Shown here piece after piece: positions 7,936 to 15,716 of a stretch of 33,505 bases of DNA (the stretch's first letter is position 1; every line of letters begins with the position of its first letter). A model generated the notes under the pieces. That model did not search any database. It was not told where the DNA came from and saw only the letters and a program-made list of their open reading frames with translations. The position numbers and the translations under genes were made by a program. Source of the stretch: Planctomycetota bacterium (lineage in GTDB: Bacteria > Planctomycetota > UBA8742 > UBA2392); NCBI GenBank assembly GCA_022071975.1, contig JAJVIO010000033.1, positions 1-33,505 of the forward strand, read 5' to 3'.

Positions 7936-9879
7936 CTACTTCTTGCGGCGGCCGAACTTGAACCAGCTGGTTGCTTCCTTAATGGTCGCCGCGAAATTCT
8001 TGATCATCCCGCGCTTGGTCATGCGCAGCTTGATCAGCTCCTGCAGCTTCCTGGTCGGCTCGTCGCCCGGCATCAGCATTTCGGCGCGGGCGGCGTATTT
8101 GGCAGCCTCGTCGATCTTGTCGTTCTCGAGCAAAGCGGCCGCGTAGTTGGTCAGCAGAGTGGGGTCTTCGGGCGCGGCGTCCATGGCCTGCTTGGCGCAT
8201 TCCAGCGCCTTCCCCGGCTGGCCCAACTGCGAGTAAATGCCCGTCAGTTCCTTATCGATGCCTGGCAGCTGCTGGTTCGCCTTCAGGTGCTCCAGAACGC
8301 CGCGGGCCTCCAGCCACTTCTGCCGGCGGCGCAGGGCGATGCCCAGGAACAGGTGGGCCTCCCAGAACTCGGGGAAGCGCGCGAGCAGCTCTCGCATCTC
8401 GGCCTCGCCGCGTTCGGGGTTGCCGGTGAGGGCCGCGTCGGCCCCGGCGCGGAAGCGCTGCTCGGCGTCCGGGTGCTCGGCATAGCGGCGCTGGCGCGTG
8501 ACCAGGTCGCGGATCTCCTCGACGCCTACGCAGACTTCGGCCTTCTCCAGCGACTTCAGCGCGCGCTTGTGCTTGCCCAGCGCGTTCAGCGAACTCGCCA
8601 TCAGCACGTGCGCGATGGCGTCGCCCGGGTGCTCGTCTGCGTAGCGCTCGGCGGCGCCAAGGGCTTGCTCGTGGCGGCCGTTGACCACGAAGAACTCCGC
8701 GGCGTCGGCGAACACCTCGCGCGGCAGGCCGGGGGCCTTGATCAGCTCTTCGTATTGCTCCGCGGCCTTGTCGGCCTCGCCGCGCGAGCGGTACAAGCGC
8801 GCGAGGTAAAGGCGCGCGGCGATGCTCTGGGGCTCAAGCTCGAGCGCCCGGCGCCACAAGCGCTCGGCCACGGCGTTCTCCCCCAGCGCGGCGCTGGATG
8901 TGGCGGACTCGACGATCGCCTCCACCCGCAAGTTCTCGGCCTGCATGGCGACGCTCAGCACGCGCTGGGCCTCCACGTGGCGCTCCGCCAGGTTGAAAGC
9001 TTTGCCGGCCAGCAGGGCCGCGCGCATACGTTCGGATTTATCCGGCGCCTCGAACTTGCCGCTCAGCACCTGGCAGAAGGCCTTGGCGGCGTTGGAGGGC
9101 TCGTTGGCCGCCAGCATCAGGTGCCCGCGCGCGCGTAAGGTGCGCCAGTCTGCGCCGGAGCGCGCCACGGCCTGGTCGAGCGCCTTGACCGCTTCGCCCG
9201 CTTCAAAGCCTCGCTCCAGCACCAGCGCCTGGGCCAGGTCGCCCAGCTTGTCGCGCGCGACGGTGAAAGCGGGGTCCAGGCGCAGGGCTTCCAGCGCGGG
9301 GTTGTAGACCCCCTTCGCGTCGCGCGCCACGGCGCCGACTTCGGCGGCAAGGATCAGCGCGCGTGTGATCAGCAGGTTCAACCAGGCCTGGAAGTTGCGG
9401 GTGATGGTGGCGTAGGGCGACTTGGCTGCAAGGCCGAGCGCTTCGGCGACCTGGCGGAACAGCCCGGCGATCGAATCACCGAAGCTTGCGGGCATCAGGT
9501 CGGCCGTGAAGCGTCCGCGCGAAAAACCGCCGGACAGGTCCGTGACGCTGATGGCGATGTGCAAGCCGTCCTGGTACTGGGTGTCTGCGATCTGCTCGAT
9601 GATGCCGCTCACTACCAGCTTGAACTCGGGCTCATGTCCGTTTTCGTCGGGGATGCCGTGGATGAGCTCATTCACGGCTTCTGACGAAAGTTCTTCATTG
9701 AAACTGACCAGCTTGCGCCACGCGCCGTCTTCTTCGGTCTGGGCGCTGGTGAGCACCAGGCATTCGCCGCCCTGGTCGGTCAGCCAGTCAGAGAGTTCAA
9801 GGCTGAGCCCGCGCGCGACGTGCCCGGCCAGCTCGTCGGATATGCGCGTGGAAAACGGGATCACGGCAATGCTGCTCAT
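7936..9879 (-). CDS. tetratricopeptide-repeat protein
   Basis: The 647-residue product begins MSSIAVIPFSTRISDELAGH from the ATG at 9879. The frame extends to 9918, but the conserved-looking start is here. The N-terminal ~130 residues form an alpha/beta segment like the PF-x3-D-ELA-x-ARGLSLELSDWL region seen in TolB/FlgO-like domains placed before TPR arrays. Residues ~180-620 are helical TPR repeats, such as LWRRALELEPQSIAARLYLA and KAAEQYEELIKAPGLPREVF. There is no signal peptide or membrane helix, so a cytoplasmic scaffold role is likely. The binding partner is unknown. The tail is basic (FKFGRRKK). Downstream is a dispersed palindrome, then dinG. Confidence 0.85.
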   Translation of the reverse strand: MSSIAVIPFSTRISDELAGHVARGLSLELSDWLTDQGGECLVLTSAQTEEDGAWRKLVSFNEELSSEAVNELIHGIPDENGHEPEFKLVVSGIIEQIADTQYQDGLHIAISVTDLSGGFSRGRFTADLMPASFGDSIAGLFRQVAEALGLAAKSPYATITRNFQAWLNLLITRALILAAEVGAVARDAKGVYNPALEALRLDPAFTVARDKLGDLAQALVLERGFEAGEAVKALDQAVARSGADWRTLRARGHLMLAANEPSNAAKAFCQVLSGKFEAPDKSERMRAALLAGKAFNLAERHVEAQRVLSVAMQAENLRVEAIVESATSSAALGENAVAERLWRRALELEPQSIAARLYLARLYRSRGEADKAAEQYEELIKAPGLPREVFADAAEFFVVNGRHEQALGAAERYADEHPGDAIAHVLMASSLNALGKHKRALKSLEKAEVCVGVEEIRDLVTRQRRYAEHPDAEQRFRAGADAALTGNPERGEAEMRELLARFPEFWEAHLFLGIALRRRQKWLEARGVLEHLKANQQLPGIDKELTGIYSQLGQPGKALECAKQAMDAAPEDPTLLTNYAAALLENDKIDEAAKYAARAEMLMPGDEPTRKLQELIKLRMTKRGMIKNFAATIKEATSWFKFGRRKK

Positions 9880-9924
9880 GCCGCCATTATGCCACAGGGG
9901 CGGACGGCTGGGATACAATTCGCA

Positions 9925-10221
9925 CTATGTCCGGGATTCCCAGACGGAGCGGTCACGGGCAAGGTGGAACAGGCCATAGATCAACAAGAGATCCTCGGAC
10001 ACTTCGAAGATTACTCCAAATGGGAAGTCATCCAGCCGGGCCTGCCGAAGACTTCCGCGAGCGGCCTGAAAGCTCAGCGGGCGTTCTTCGACCTTGTGAA
10101 GGCAGGCGTTGAGCTGACCTTCGAACCTCGCGCCGAGGCCCGGTGACTTACCCTCATACCAGACGACGGCTTCATCAATGTCGTTCTGGAACAGCGGATG
10201 GACGATGGCCCTGCGGCGCAC
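9925..10221 (-). CDS. ParE/RelE-family toxin of a type II toxin-antitoxin pair
   Basis: A 98-residue basic protein with the ParE-like pattern IVHPLFQNDIDEAVVWYEGK, then a helix (SPGLGARFEGQLNACLHKVE). The strands that follow include RLDDFPFGVIFEVSEDLLLI and end HLARDRSVW. This matches RelE/ParE toxins, which poison gyrase or cleave mRNA. The sequence alone does not say which. The start is GTG at 10221, sharing one base with the antitoxin stop (TAGTG), with GGAAG just ahead. The order antitoxin-then-toxin with overlap is typical of this family. Confidence 0.9.
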   Translation of the reverse strand: MRRRAIVHPLFQNDIDEAVVWYEGKSPGLGARFEGQLNACLHKVEERPLSFQAARGSLRQARLDDFPFGVIFEVSEDLLLIYGLFHLARDRSVWESRT

Positions 10222-10442
10222 TACTTCCAGCCTCTTTGTTTGCGCAGTTCGTCCAGGCCAATGCCGAGCTCAGGATTTGCTTTCAGCTCGGTCGCGCGGC
10301 GTTCGGCTTCATCCAACGCGGCTTCGCTCACACCGGGAGCTTTCCCTTCTTCAACCAGGCTGTTCCAAAGAAGCATCAATAGCTTCAGCCGTTCTTCCGA
10401 GCTGAGCCCGAGTAACTGCTTCGTGTCGATAGCGTTAGCCAT
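10221..10442 (-). CDS. addiction-module antitoxin (CHP02574-like)
   Basis: The 73-residue product has the form of the small helical antitoxins paired with ParE toxins. LSSEERLKLLMLLWNSLVEE is the characteristic N-terminal helix (LS-x-EER-x-x-L...LW-SL). It is followed by a helix with EAALDEAERRATELKANPEL and a C-terminal DELRKQRGW. It should bind and neutralise the toxin at 9925-10221. These antitoxins normally lack a ribbon-helix-helix domain, so autorepression cannot be predicted. The gene begins with ATG at 10442 and directly precedes its toxin. Confidence 0.9.
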   Translation of the reverse strand: MANAIDTKQLLGLSSEERLKLLMLLWNSLVEEGKAPGVSEAALDEAERRATELKANPELGIGLDELRKQRGWK

Positions 10443-10620
10443 GCGGGCATTAAATCAATCGGCGCACCTGTTGTCAGTCCATGGCTGTTACAGGTTGCCA
10501 GGTGCAGGCGCACTCGGTGCCTGTCCATTTTCGCTCGGCGCGCAGTCTCGGCGCGACGGCCCGCCATTGTGTGCTGAAAGGGGACGGTCACCAAGGTGAC
10601 TGCTCCCAGTTGCGGGTGAA
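10443..10620. other. intergenic gap with a GGGGACGGTCACC palindrome
   Basis: No convincing gene lies between the antitoxin start and the hemL stop. At 10580-10607 there is an imperfect palindrome, GGGGACGGTCACC followed by GGTGACTGCTCCC. Its GGGGAC...CCC ends recall the dispersed repeat at 5619 and 21645. It may be a degenerate relative or a weak terminator for hemL. Confidence 0.5.
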
Positions 10621-11922
10621 TCAGTTGGCAACCGGCTCGGGTACCAACTGCGCGAAGGCGTGCTCGGCCGCGCTGATGGTGGCGTCGATGTCGCGGAAGG
10701 TGTGGGCGTTGCTGACGAACCAGGCCTCGAACTGGCTTGGCGGCAGGTAGTGGCCCTGCTCGCGCATCAGCGCATGGAAGCGCGAGAACTGGCCGGTGTT
10801 GCTGCGCCGGGCGTCATCAAGGTTGTGCACCGGCCCGGCCTGGAAGAACACTGTCAGCATGCTGCCGCAGCGCGCGATGTAGACTTTCAGGCCAGCGCGC
10901 TCGGCGGCTTTGCGCAGGCCGAACTCCAGCCGCGCTGACAGCACTTCCAGGCGCCGGTAGATCTGCGGGTGGCTGCGCAACTGGGTCAGCGTCGCAAGTC
11001 CGGCTGAGACCGCCACCGGGTTGCCCGAAAGCGTGCCCGCCTGGTACACGGGCCCGTCCGGCGCCAGCTGATCCATCAGGTCGGCGCGGCCGCCGAAGGC
11101 CGCCAGCGGCATGCCGCCGCCGATCACCTTGCCCAGCACCGTGAGATCCGGCTGGATGTTCAGCAGCCGCTGCGCGCTGCCCCACGCGACGCGGAAGCCG
11201 GTCATCACTTCGTCCATGATGAACAGCGCGCCCGATTCGCGCGTGATGGCGGCGACGGATTCGAGATAGCCGCGCACCGGCATCACCACGCCCATGTTGC
11301 CGGCGATCGGCTCAACGATAGTGGCGGCGATCTGGTCGCCCCATTCGGCGTAGGCGCGCTCGACGTGATCGACATCGTTGAACGGCAGCACGATCGTGTC
11401 GGCCGCCACACTGGCCGTCACGCCCGCGCTGTCAGGGCTGCCGAACGTCAGCGCGCCCGAGCCGGCACTGACCAGCAGGCTGTCCACGTGGCCGTGGTAG
11501 CAGCCGGCGAACTTGACGATCTTGGGACGGCCGGTGGCGCCGCGCGCGAGGCGCAGAGCACTCATGCTCGCCTCGGTGCCGCTGTTGGTGAGGCGCACGC
11601 GGTCGCAGCCGGGCAGTGCCTCACAGATCATGCGCGCCAGGGTGGTCTCGCTGACCGTGGGTGCGCCGAAGCTGGTGGAGGATTTCGCGGCGCGGGTGAT
11701 CGCGGTGACGACGGGCTCAGGCGCGTGGCCCAGGATGTGCGGGCCCCACGAGCCGACGTAATCGACGTACTCGCGCCCTTCGATGTCTGTGATCTTGCAG
11801 CCGTAGCCCGAGGCGAAGAACAGCGGCGTCTCGCCCACGGCCTTGAAGGCACGCACGGGGCTGTTCACGCCGCCGGCGATGTAGCGGCGCGCTTCGTCAA
11901 AAGCCTCGCGGTTGCTGGCCAT
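10621..11922 (-). CDS. hemL: glutamate-1-semialdehyde 2,1-aminomutase
   Basis: The 433-residue product is a PLP-dependent enzyme that converts glutamate-1-semialdehyde to 5-aminolevulinate, the first committed precursor of haem in the C5 pathway. Features seen are GGVNSPVRAFKAVG near the N-terminus, NSGTEASMSALRLAR (residues ~113-127) for cofactor phosphate binding, and FIMDEVMTGFR (Asp237). The Schiff-base lysine is in VLGKVIGGGMP (Lys265), and YQAGTLSGNP is a family signature. Length is normal. It is the last gene of the tsaD-rhomboid-hemL run, 20 bases after the rhomboid stop. Confidence 0.97.
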   Translation of the reverse strand: MASNREAFDEARRYIAGGVNSPVRAFKAVGETPLFFASGYGCKITDIEGREYVDYVGSWGPHILGHAPEPVVTAITRAAKSSTSFGAPTVSETTLARMICEALPGCDRVRLTNSGTEASMSALRLARGATGRPKIVKFAGCYHGHVDSLLVSAGSGALTFGSPDSAGVTASVAADTIVLPFNDVDHVERAYAEWGDQIAATIVEPIAGNMGVVMPVRGYLESVAAITRESGALFIMDEVMTGFRVAWGSAQRLLNIQPDLTVLGKVIGGGMPLAAFGGRADLMDQLAPDGPVYQAGTLSGNPVAVSAGLATLTQLRSHPQIYRRLEVLSARLEFGLRKAAERAGLKVYIARCGSMLTVFFQAGPVHNLDDARRSNTGQFSRFHALMREQGHYLPPSQFEAWFVSNAHTFRDIDATISAAEHAFAQLVPEPVAN

Positions 11923-11942
11923 GAATTTCTCCGCGTTGAACT

Positions 11943-12932
11943 CTAGTCTGGCGCGACGGCCGGTTCAAGCGACTCGGGCTGCTCTTCGAGCGCCGGCAGA
12001 TACCAGTAGGGGACAACCTGGCCCGCTGCTTCCGTACCCGCCAAGCCGCGCGTGTGTGTAAGCGGCCAGCGCAGGATCTCGATGCTGAATTCGTCGGGGT
12101 CCGCGGCGTTCCATTTCCGCCAGGTGTGCAGATGCGTAAGCAGTTTGCGCGAGCCCTCGTTGGCGCGGTTCTTCTTTTCAGCGGTTGCCAGCAGCTGATC
12201 GCCGGTCTCCATGTTGCCGCTTTCGAAAGCCCGCAGCGCGCGCGCGGCGTACCAGCTTGAGCGCGTGAAAGGCGCGATGCAGAACGCCAGCAGCAGCGCG
12301 ATCGACGCGCACACCAATGCCGCGCCCAGCTTGTGGTAGATGTCCAGCTCACGCCGATAGCGGTGCTCGAAAAAGATTCCCAGTACTAACCCGGGCACGA
12401 AGCCGCCGAGGTGCCCGAGCAGGCTGACGCCCGGCCGCAGGCTGAGGTACACGCCGAACGCCAGCCAGATCAGCAGCGTGCGCGCCAGCGGAATCTGCCA
12501 CAGATCGGCGATGCTGCCCGTGCGCGCGTAGAAGCTGCCCAGCACGGCGCCGAACAGGCCGTAAGCGGCGGCCGACGCCCCCAACAGCGGAGTGCCCGGG
12601 TCCATGAACGCGATGGCGAGCGCGCTGCCGCCCAGCAGCGACGCCAGGTAGATCAGCAGCAGCGACTTCCAGCCGTGCATCTGCTCCGTGAGCATGCCCA
12701 GCACGTAGATGCCATAGGCGTTGAACGCGATGTGCATGATATCGGCGTGCACCCAGGCGCAGGTGAACAGACGCCAGACTTCGCCGTACTGGATGTCGAT
12801 GCCGCGCGCCCAGAACAGGCGCTCCAGCATGCCGCCGCTGAGCATGTCGATGATCGCGATGCCGACGTTCACGCCCACAAGCGCCAGCGTGGCCGGCGGC
12901 TTGTAGCCGGGGTTGTAGCGCCGGATTGCCAC
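11943..12932 (-). CDS. rhomboid-family intramembrane serine protease with C-terminal cytosolic extension
   Basis: The 329-residue product cleaves membrane-spanning substrates within the bilayer. Six or so hydrophobic segments fill residues 15-190. The conserved HADIMHIAFN (His62, His67, Asn71) forms the oxyanion region, GASAAAYGLFG gives nucleophile Ser120, and LGHLGGFVPG gives catalytic His174. The dyad is intact, so activity is expected. One further hydrophobic helix follows at ~210-225. The last ~100 residues are soluble, with a helical ALRAFESGNMETGDQLLATA piece that could be a degenerate TPR. The start is GTG, three bases after the tsaD stop. The substrate is unknown. Confidence 0.93.
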   Translation of the reverse strand: MAIRRYNPGYKPPATLALVGVNVGIAIIDMLSGGMLERLFWARGIDIQYGEVWRLFTCAWVHADIMHIAFNAYGIYVLGMLTEQMHGWKSLLLIYLASLLGGSALAIAFMDPGTPLLGASAAAYGLFGAVLGSFYARTGSIADLWQIPLARTLLIWLAFGVYLSLRPGVSLLGHLGGFVPGLVLGIFFEHRYRRELDIYHKLGAALVCASIALLLAFCIAPFTRSSWYAARALRAFESGNMETGDQLLATAEKKNRANEGSRKLLTHLHTWRKWNAADPDEFSIEILRWPLTHTRGLAGTEAAGQVVPYWYLPALEEQPESLEPAVAPD

Positions 12933-12935
12933 GGC

Positions 12936-14048
12936 CTAGGCGGTCCCCGCCTTCTGGCGTTTCTCGTCTTTGTTGGGAAGCACGTCGGCATCCAGGCCGG
13001 AGATCTGCCCCGTGACCAGCTTGTGGAACCCCAGCCCGGCGATCATCTCCGCGTTGTCGGTGCACAGGTTCAGCGGCGCCGCCATGAAATGGGTGTTCTT
13101 CTGGGCCTTGCAGGCGGCGGCCATCACCTCGCGCAGCCGCTTGTTGGCCGCCACGCCGCCGCACAGCACCACGCTGCGGCAGCGCGCCTTACGCGTCGCT
13201 GCCAGCGTCGCACGCACCAGGATGTCCACGGCCGCTTCCTGGAAGCTGGCTGCGATATCCGCCAGCGGCAGGCGCACGCTGAGGGTGCGGGTTTCGCTGG
13301 CGGGCACCGGCGTTTCCGGGGCGCGCGCGGTGATAAGACGGCCGGCGTTTTTAGCGGCCTCCACCACGAAGCCGCGCTTGCGCAGGTCATTGAGTACGGC
13401 GGTCTTCAGGCCGCTGAAGCTGATCTGCAGGCCCTCCGGGCCGGCGTCGCCGCGGGGGTAGGCCACGGCTTCGCGGTTGCCGCCCAGGCTGGTGGCCTGC
13501 ACAGCCGGGCCACCCGGGTAGCCGATGCCCAGCAGCGCCGCGACTTTGTCAAAGCACTCGCCGGCGGCGTCGTCGAGAGTGCGGGTGATCAGCGCGTGCT
13601 CGGTGGGGCCGGTGCTCAGGAAGATGTCGGTGTGGCCGCCGCTGACGACGACCGAGACGTGCGGGTAGTCGAGGTCCGGGTCGGCCAGGTGGGCGGCGTA
13701 GATGTGGGCTTCAATGTGATCGACGGTAACCAGCGGCTTCTGCAGCGCCCATGCCAGCGCCTTGGCGGCGCTGAGGCCGACGTACAGGCTGCCGACCAGG
13801 CCGGGCTGGTTGGTGACCGCGATGGCGTCAACGTCGGCCAGGGTTTTGCCGCTCGCGGCGCAGACCTTCTGCACCAGGGGCAGCAGCGTCTCGTAATGCA
13901 TGCGGCAGGCGACTTCCGGAACGATGCCGCCGTACTGGGCGTGGACTTTCTCCTGGCTGGCCCGCGCGCCGCCCAGGATGGTCTGGCCGTTCTCCACCAG
14001 CGCCACGCCGGTGTCGTCACAAGAGGATTCAATGCCGAGCACGATCAT
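12936..14048 (-). CDS. tsaD: tRNA N6-adenosine threonylcarbamoyltransferase TsaD
   Basis: The 370-residue product transfers the threonylcarbamoyl group to A37 of ANN-decoding tRNAs, working with TsaB and TsaE. IGIESSCDDTGVA-type N-terminus (residues 5-15) and the metal-binding pair His111/His115 in VDHIEAHIYAAH are visible. VVVSGGHTDIF binds phosphate and NLCTDNAEMIAGLG is the C-terminal metal/ASKHA signature. Length is slightly above the usual 335-345, with a short insertion around residues 235-260 (RLITARAPETPVPASETRT). It starts at ATG and leads an operon with the rhomboid and hemL. No tsaB or tsaE is in the window. Confidence 0.97.
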   Translation of the reverse strand: MIVLGIESSCDDTGVALVENGQTILGGARASQEKVHAQYGGIVPEVACRMHYETLLPLVQKVCAASGKTLADVDAIAVTNQPGLVGSLYVGLSAAKALAWALQKPLVTVDHIEAHIYAAHLADPDLDYPHVSVVVSGGHTDIFLSTGPTEHALITRTLDDAAGECFDKVAALLGIGYPGGPAVQATSLGGNREAVAYPRGDAGPEGLQISFSGLKTAVLNDLRKRGFVVEAAKNAGRLITARAPETPVPASETRTLSVRLPLADIAASFQEAAVDILVRATLAATRKARCRSVVLCGGVAANKRLREVMAAACKAQKNTHFMAAPLNLCTDNAEMIAGLGFHKLVTGQISGLDADVLPNKDEKRQKAGTA

Positions 14049-14114
14049 GGGTGTGATTGTGGATTATGCCGGCGGGAATGGAAGCCTTCGCTGTCGAGGG
14101 AAACGGCAACAGCG

Positions 14115-14195
14115 AATTACCAATAACCAATTTTCAATTACCAATGCCCTTGCCTCGCGGGTTCATTGGTAATTGAAAATTGGTTATTGGTAATT
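14115..14195. repeat. AATTACCAATAACC dispersed palindrome, copy 2
   Basis: A perfect 32-bp inverted repeat: left arm 14115-14146 starts AATTACCAATAACC, right arm 14164-14195 ends GGTTATTGGTAATT, and the loop is 17 GC-rich bases. It lies between the ugd stop and the tsaD start and shares the downstream GCTGTTCA with copy 1 at 7827-7918. It could fold into a long RNA hairpin or a DNA cruciform. Confidence 0.95.
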
Positions 14196-14225
14196 TGCTG
14201 TTCATGACTCGGGCGAGTTTTGGTT

Positions 14226-15536
14226 CTACTCCGCCGGCTTGACCGGCGCCTTGCCGATCCCGAACAGTGTCATCCCCAGCTCGGCTGCTTTCTTGCGGTC
14301 GATGCAGTTACGGCCGTCGAAAATCATGGGCACGCGGATGCTGGCCTTCACCTTGGCGAGATCGGCTTCCTTGTATTGGGGCCATTCGGTACAGACGATT
14401 AGTGCGTCCGCTCCGCTGGCGGCATCTATGGGGTCCTTGGCGTAGTAGAGGTCCGGATGCAGCTTGCGAGTGTTTGGCATGGCGACCGGATCGTGCACGC
14501 GCAGCTTCGCGCCGGCGGCCTTCAGTTTGTCGATCAGGCGCAGGGCCGGCGCTTCGCGCAGGTCGTCGGTGTTGGGCTTGAAAGCGAGGCCCCAGATCGC
14601 CAGGGTCTTGTCGTGCAGCACCCACAACTCGGACTCGATGCGCTGGTAAAAGCGTTCGAGCTGCGACTTGTTGGTGTCGCTGATCAGCCGGATCATCGGC
14701 GCGTCCACGCCCAGCTCCTCGCTGATGTGCGCAAGCGCGTCGACATCTTTGGGGAAGCAACTGCCGCCGTAGCCGATGCCCGCGCCGAAGAAGTGGTGAC
14801 CGATGCGCTTGTCCAGGCCCATGCCGTGCACGACCTGCTCGATGTCGGCGCCGCTGGCCTCGCACAGGCGGGACAGCCAGTTGGCATAGGTGATCTTGAG
14901 CGCCAGGAAGCTGTTGCTGGCGTGCTTGATCAGCTCGGCTGAGCCGACGCTGGTTACCACGATCGGGCAGTTGAAGCCGCCATAAATCTCGCGCAGCAGG
15001 CTCTCGCCCTTGGCGGAATCGACGCCCACTACCACGCGGTCCGGGTTCAGCGTGTCGTAGATCGCGCTGCCCTCGCGCAGGAACTCGGGGTTGCTGGCCA
15101 CGTCGAAGTGCACGTCGCCGCGCACGTAACGGCCGATGGTGCGGCGGATACGCTCGCCGGTCTTGATCGGCACGGTGCTCTTTTCGATCACCAGCCGGTA
15201 GTCTTTCAGGTTTTCGGCGATGGTGCGGGCGACCTTCTCCACGTAGCTCATGTCGGCCTTGCCGCGCTCGGTGCTGGGCGTGCCGACGCAGATGAAAATG
15301 GCCTGGCCGAACTCGACGGCGTCCTCGGTGCGATCGCTGAAGACCAGCTTTTTGCTGGCCACGTGCTTCTGCAGCAACTCGGGCAGATCCGGCTCAAAGA
15401 ACGGGACTTCGCCTTTTTTCAGCTTGGCGAGCTTGTCCTTGTCGTGGTCGACGCACAGGATTTCGTGGCCCTTTTCGGCAAAGCAGACGCCGGTGATGAG
15501 GCCCACGTGGCCGGAACCGATAACACTGATCTTCAT
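14226..15536 (-). CDS. ugd: UDP-glucose 6-dehydrogenase
   Basis: The 436-residue product oxidises UDP-glucose to UDP-glucuronate with two NAD+, feeding polysaccharide synthesis. The N-terminal Rossmann motif is VIGSGHVGLITG (residues 5-16). FICVGTPSTERGKADMSYVE and ASNPEFLREGSAI are conserved, LIKHASNSFLALKI carries the Lys204/Asn208 pair, and the catalytic cysteine is Cys260 in GYGGSCFPKD. The C-terminal domain has WGLAFKPNTDDLREAP. All active-site parts are present. The closely related GDP-mannose dehydrogenase is the main alternative. A dispersed palindrome follows its stop. Confidence 0.94.
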   Translation of the reverse strand: MKISVIGSGHVGLITGVCFAEKGHEILCVDHDKDKLAKLKKGEVPFFEPDLPELLQKHVASKKLVFSDRTEDAVEFGQAIFICVGTPSTERGKADMSYVEKVARTIAENLKDYRLVIEKSTVPIKTGERIRRTIGRYVRGDVHFDVASNPEFLREGSAIYDTLNPDRVVVGVDSAKGESLLREIYGGFNCPIVVTSVGSAELIKHASNSFLALKITYANWLSRLCEASGADIEQVVHGMGLDKRIGHHFFGAGIGYGGSCFPKDVDALAHISEELGVDAPMIRLISDTNKSQLERFYQRIESELWVLHDKTLAIWGLAFKPNTDDLREAPALRLIDKLKAAGAKLRVHDPVAMPNTRKLHPDLYYAKDPIDAASGADALIVCTEWPQYKEADLAKVKASIRVPMIFDGRNCIDRKKAAELGMTLFGIGKAPVKPAE

Positions 15537-15716
15537 CGCTGTCTCCGCAAACCGCCGCGCAGCCTAGTTTGAGTCAAGAAGAGGGGAAGGGATGACGTCG
15601 TGACCTGCATTGAGTTCAGCGTACAAAGTACAGCGTACAGAGCATGCTGCCCCGAAGCCTGACCGGGTGGCAAGCCATACTCTGTGCCTTGTACGCGGCA
15701 CTGTGTACTCGCCTTG
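15537..15716. repeat. intergenic GTACAGCGTACA-type imperfect palindrome
   Basis: The 180-base gap between the LptD-like stop and the ugd start has no gene. At about 15616-15709 it holds GCGTACAAAGTACAGCGTACAG on one side and CTCTGTGCCTTGTACGCGGC ... CTGTGTAC on the other, which can pair imperfectly. The repeated GTACA core and position after a stop codon match the style of the other intergenic palindromes here, but only one copy is in the window. Confidence 0.6.

Noticed and set aside
7915-9138. 407-codon plus-strand frame opposite the TPR gene
   Set aside because: No ribosome-binding site or domain. The minus strand carries clear TPR repeats.
12411-14126. 571-codon open frame on the plus strand across tsaD and rhomboid
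   Set aside because: It is a shadow of two well-conserved minus-strand genes. GC-rich third positions keep the opposite strand open, and the product is rich in Gln/His/Arg/Ala with no domain.
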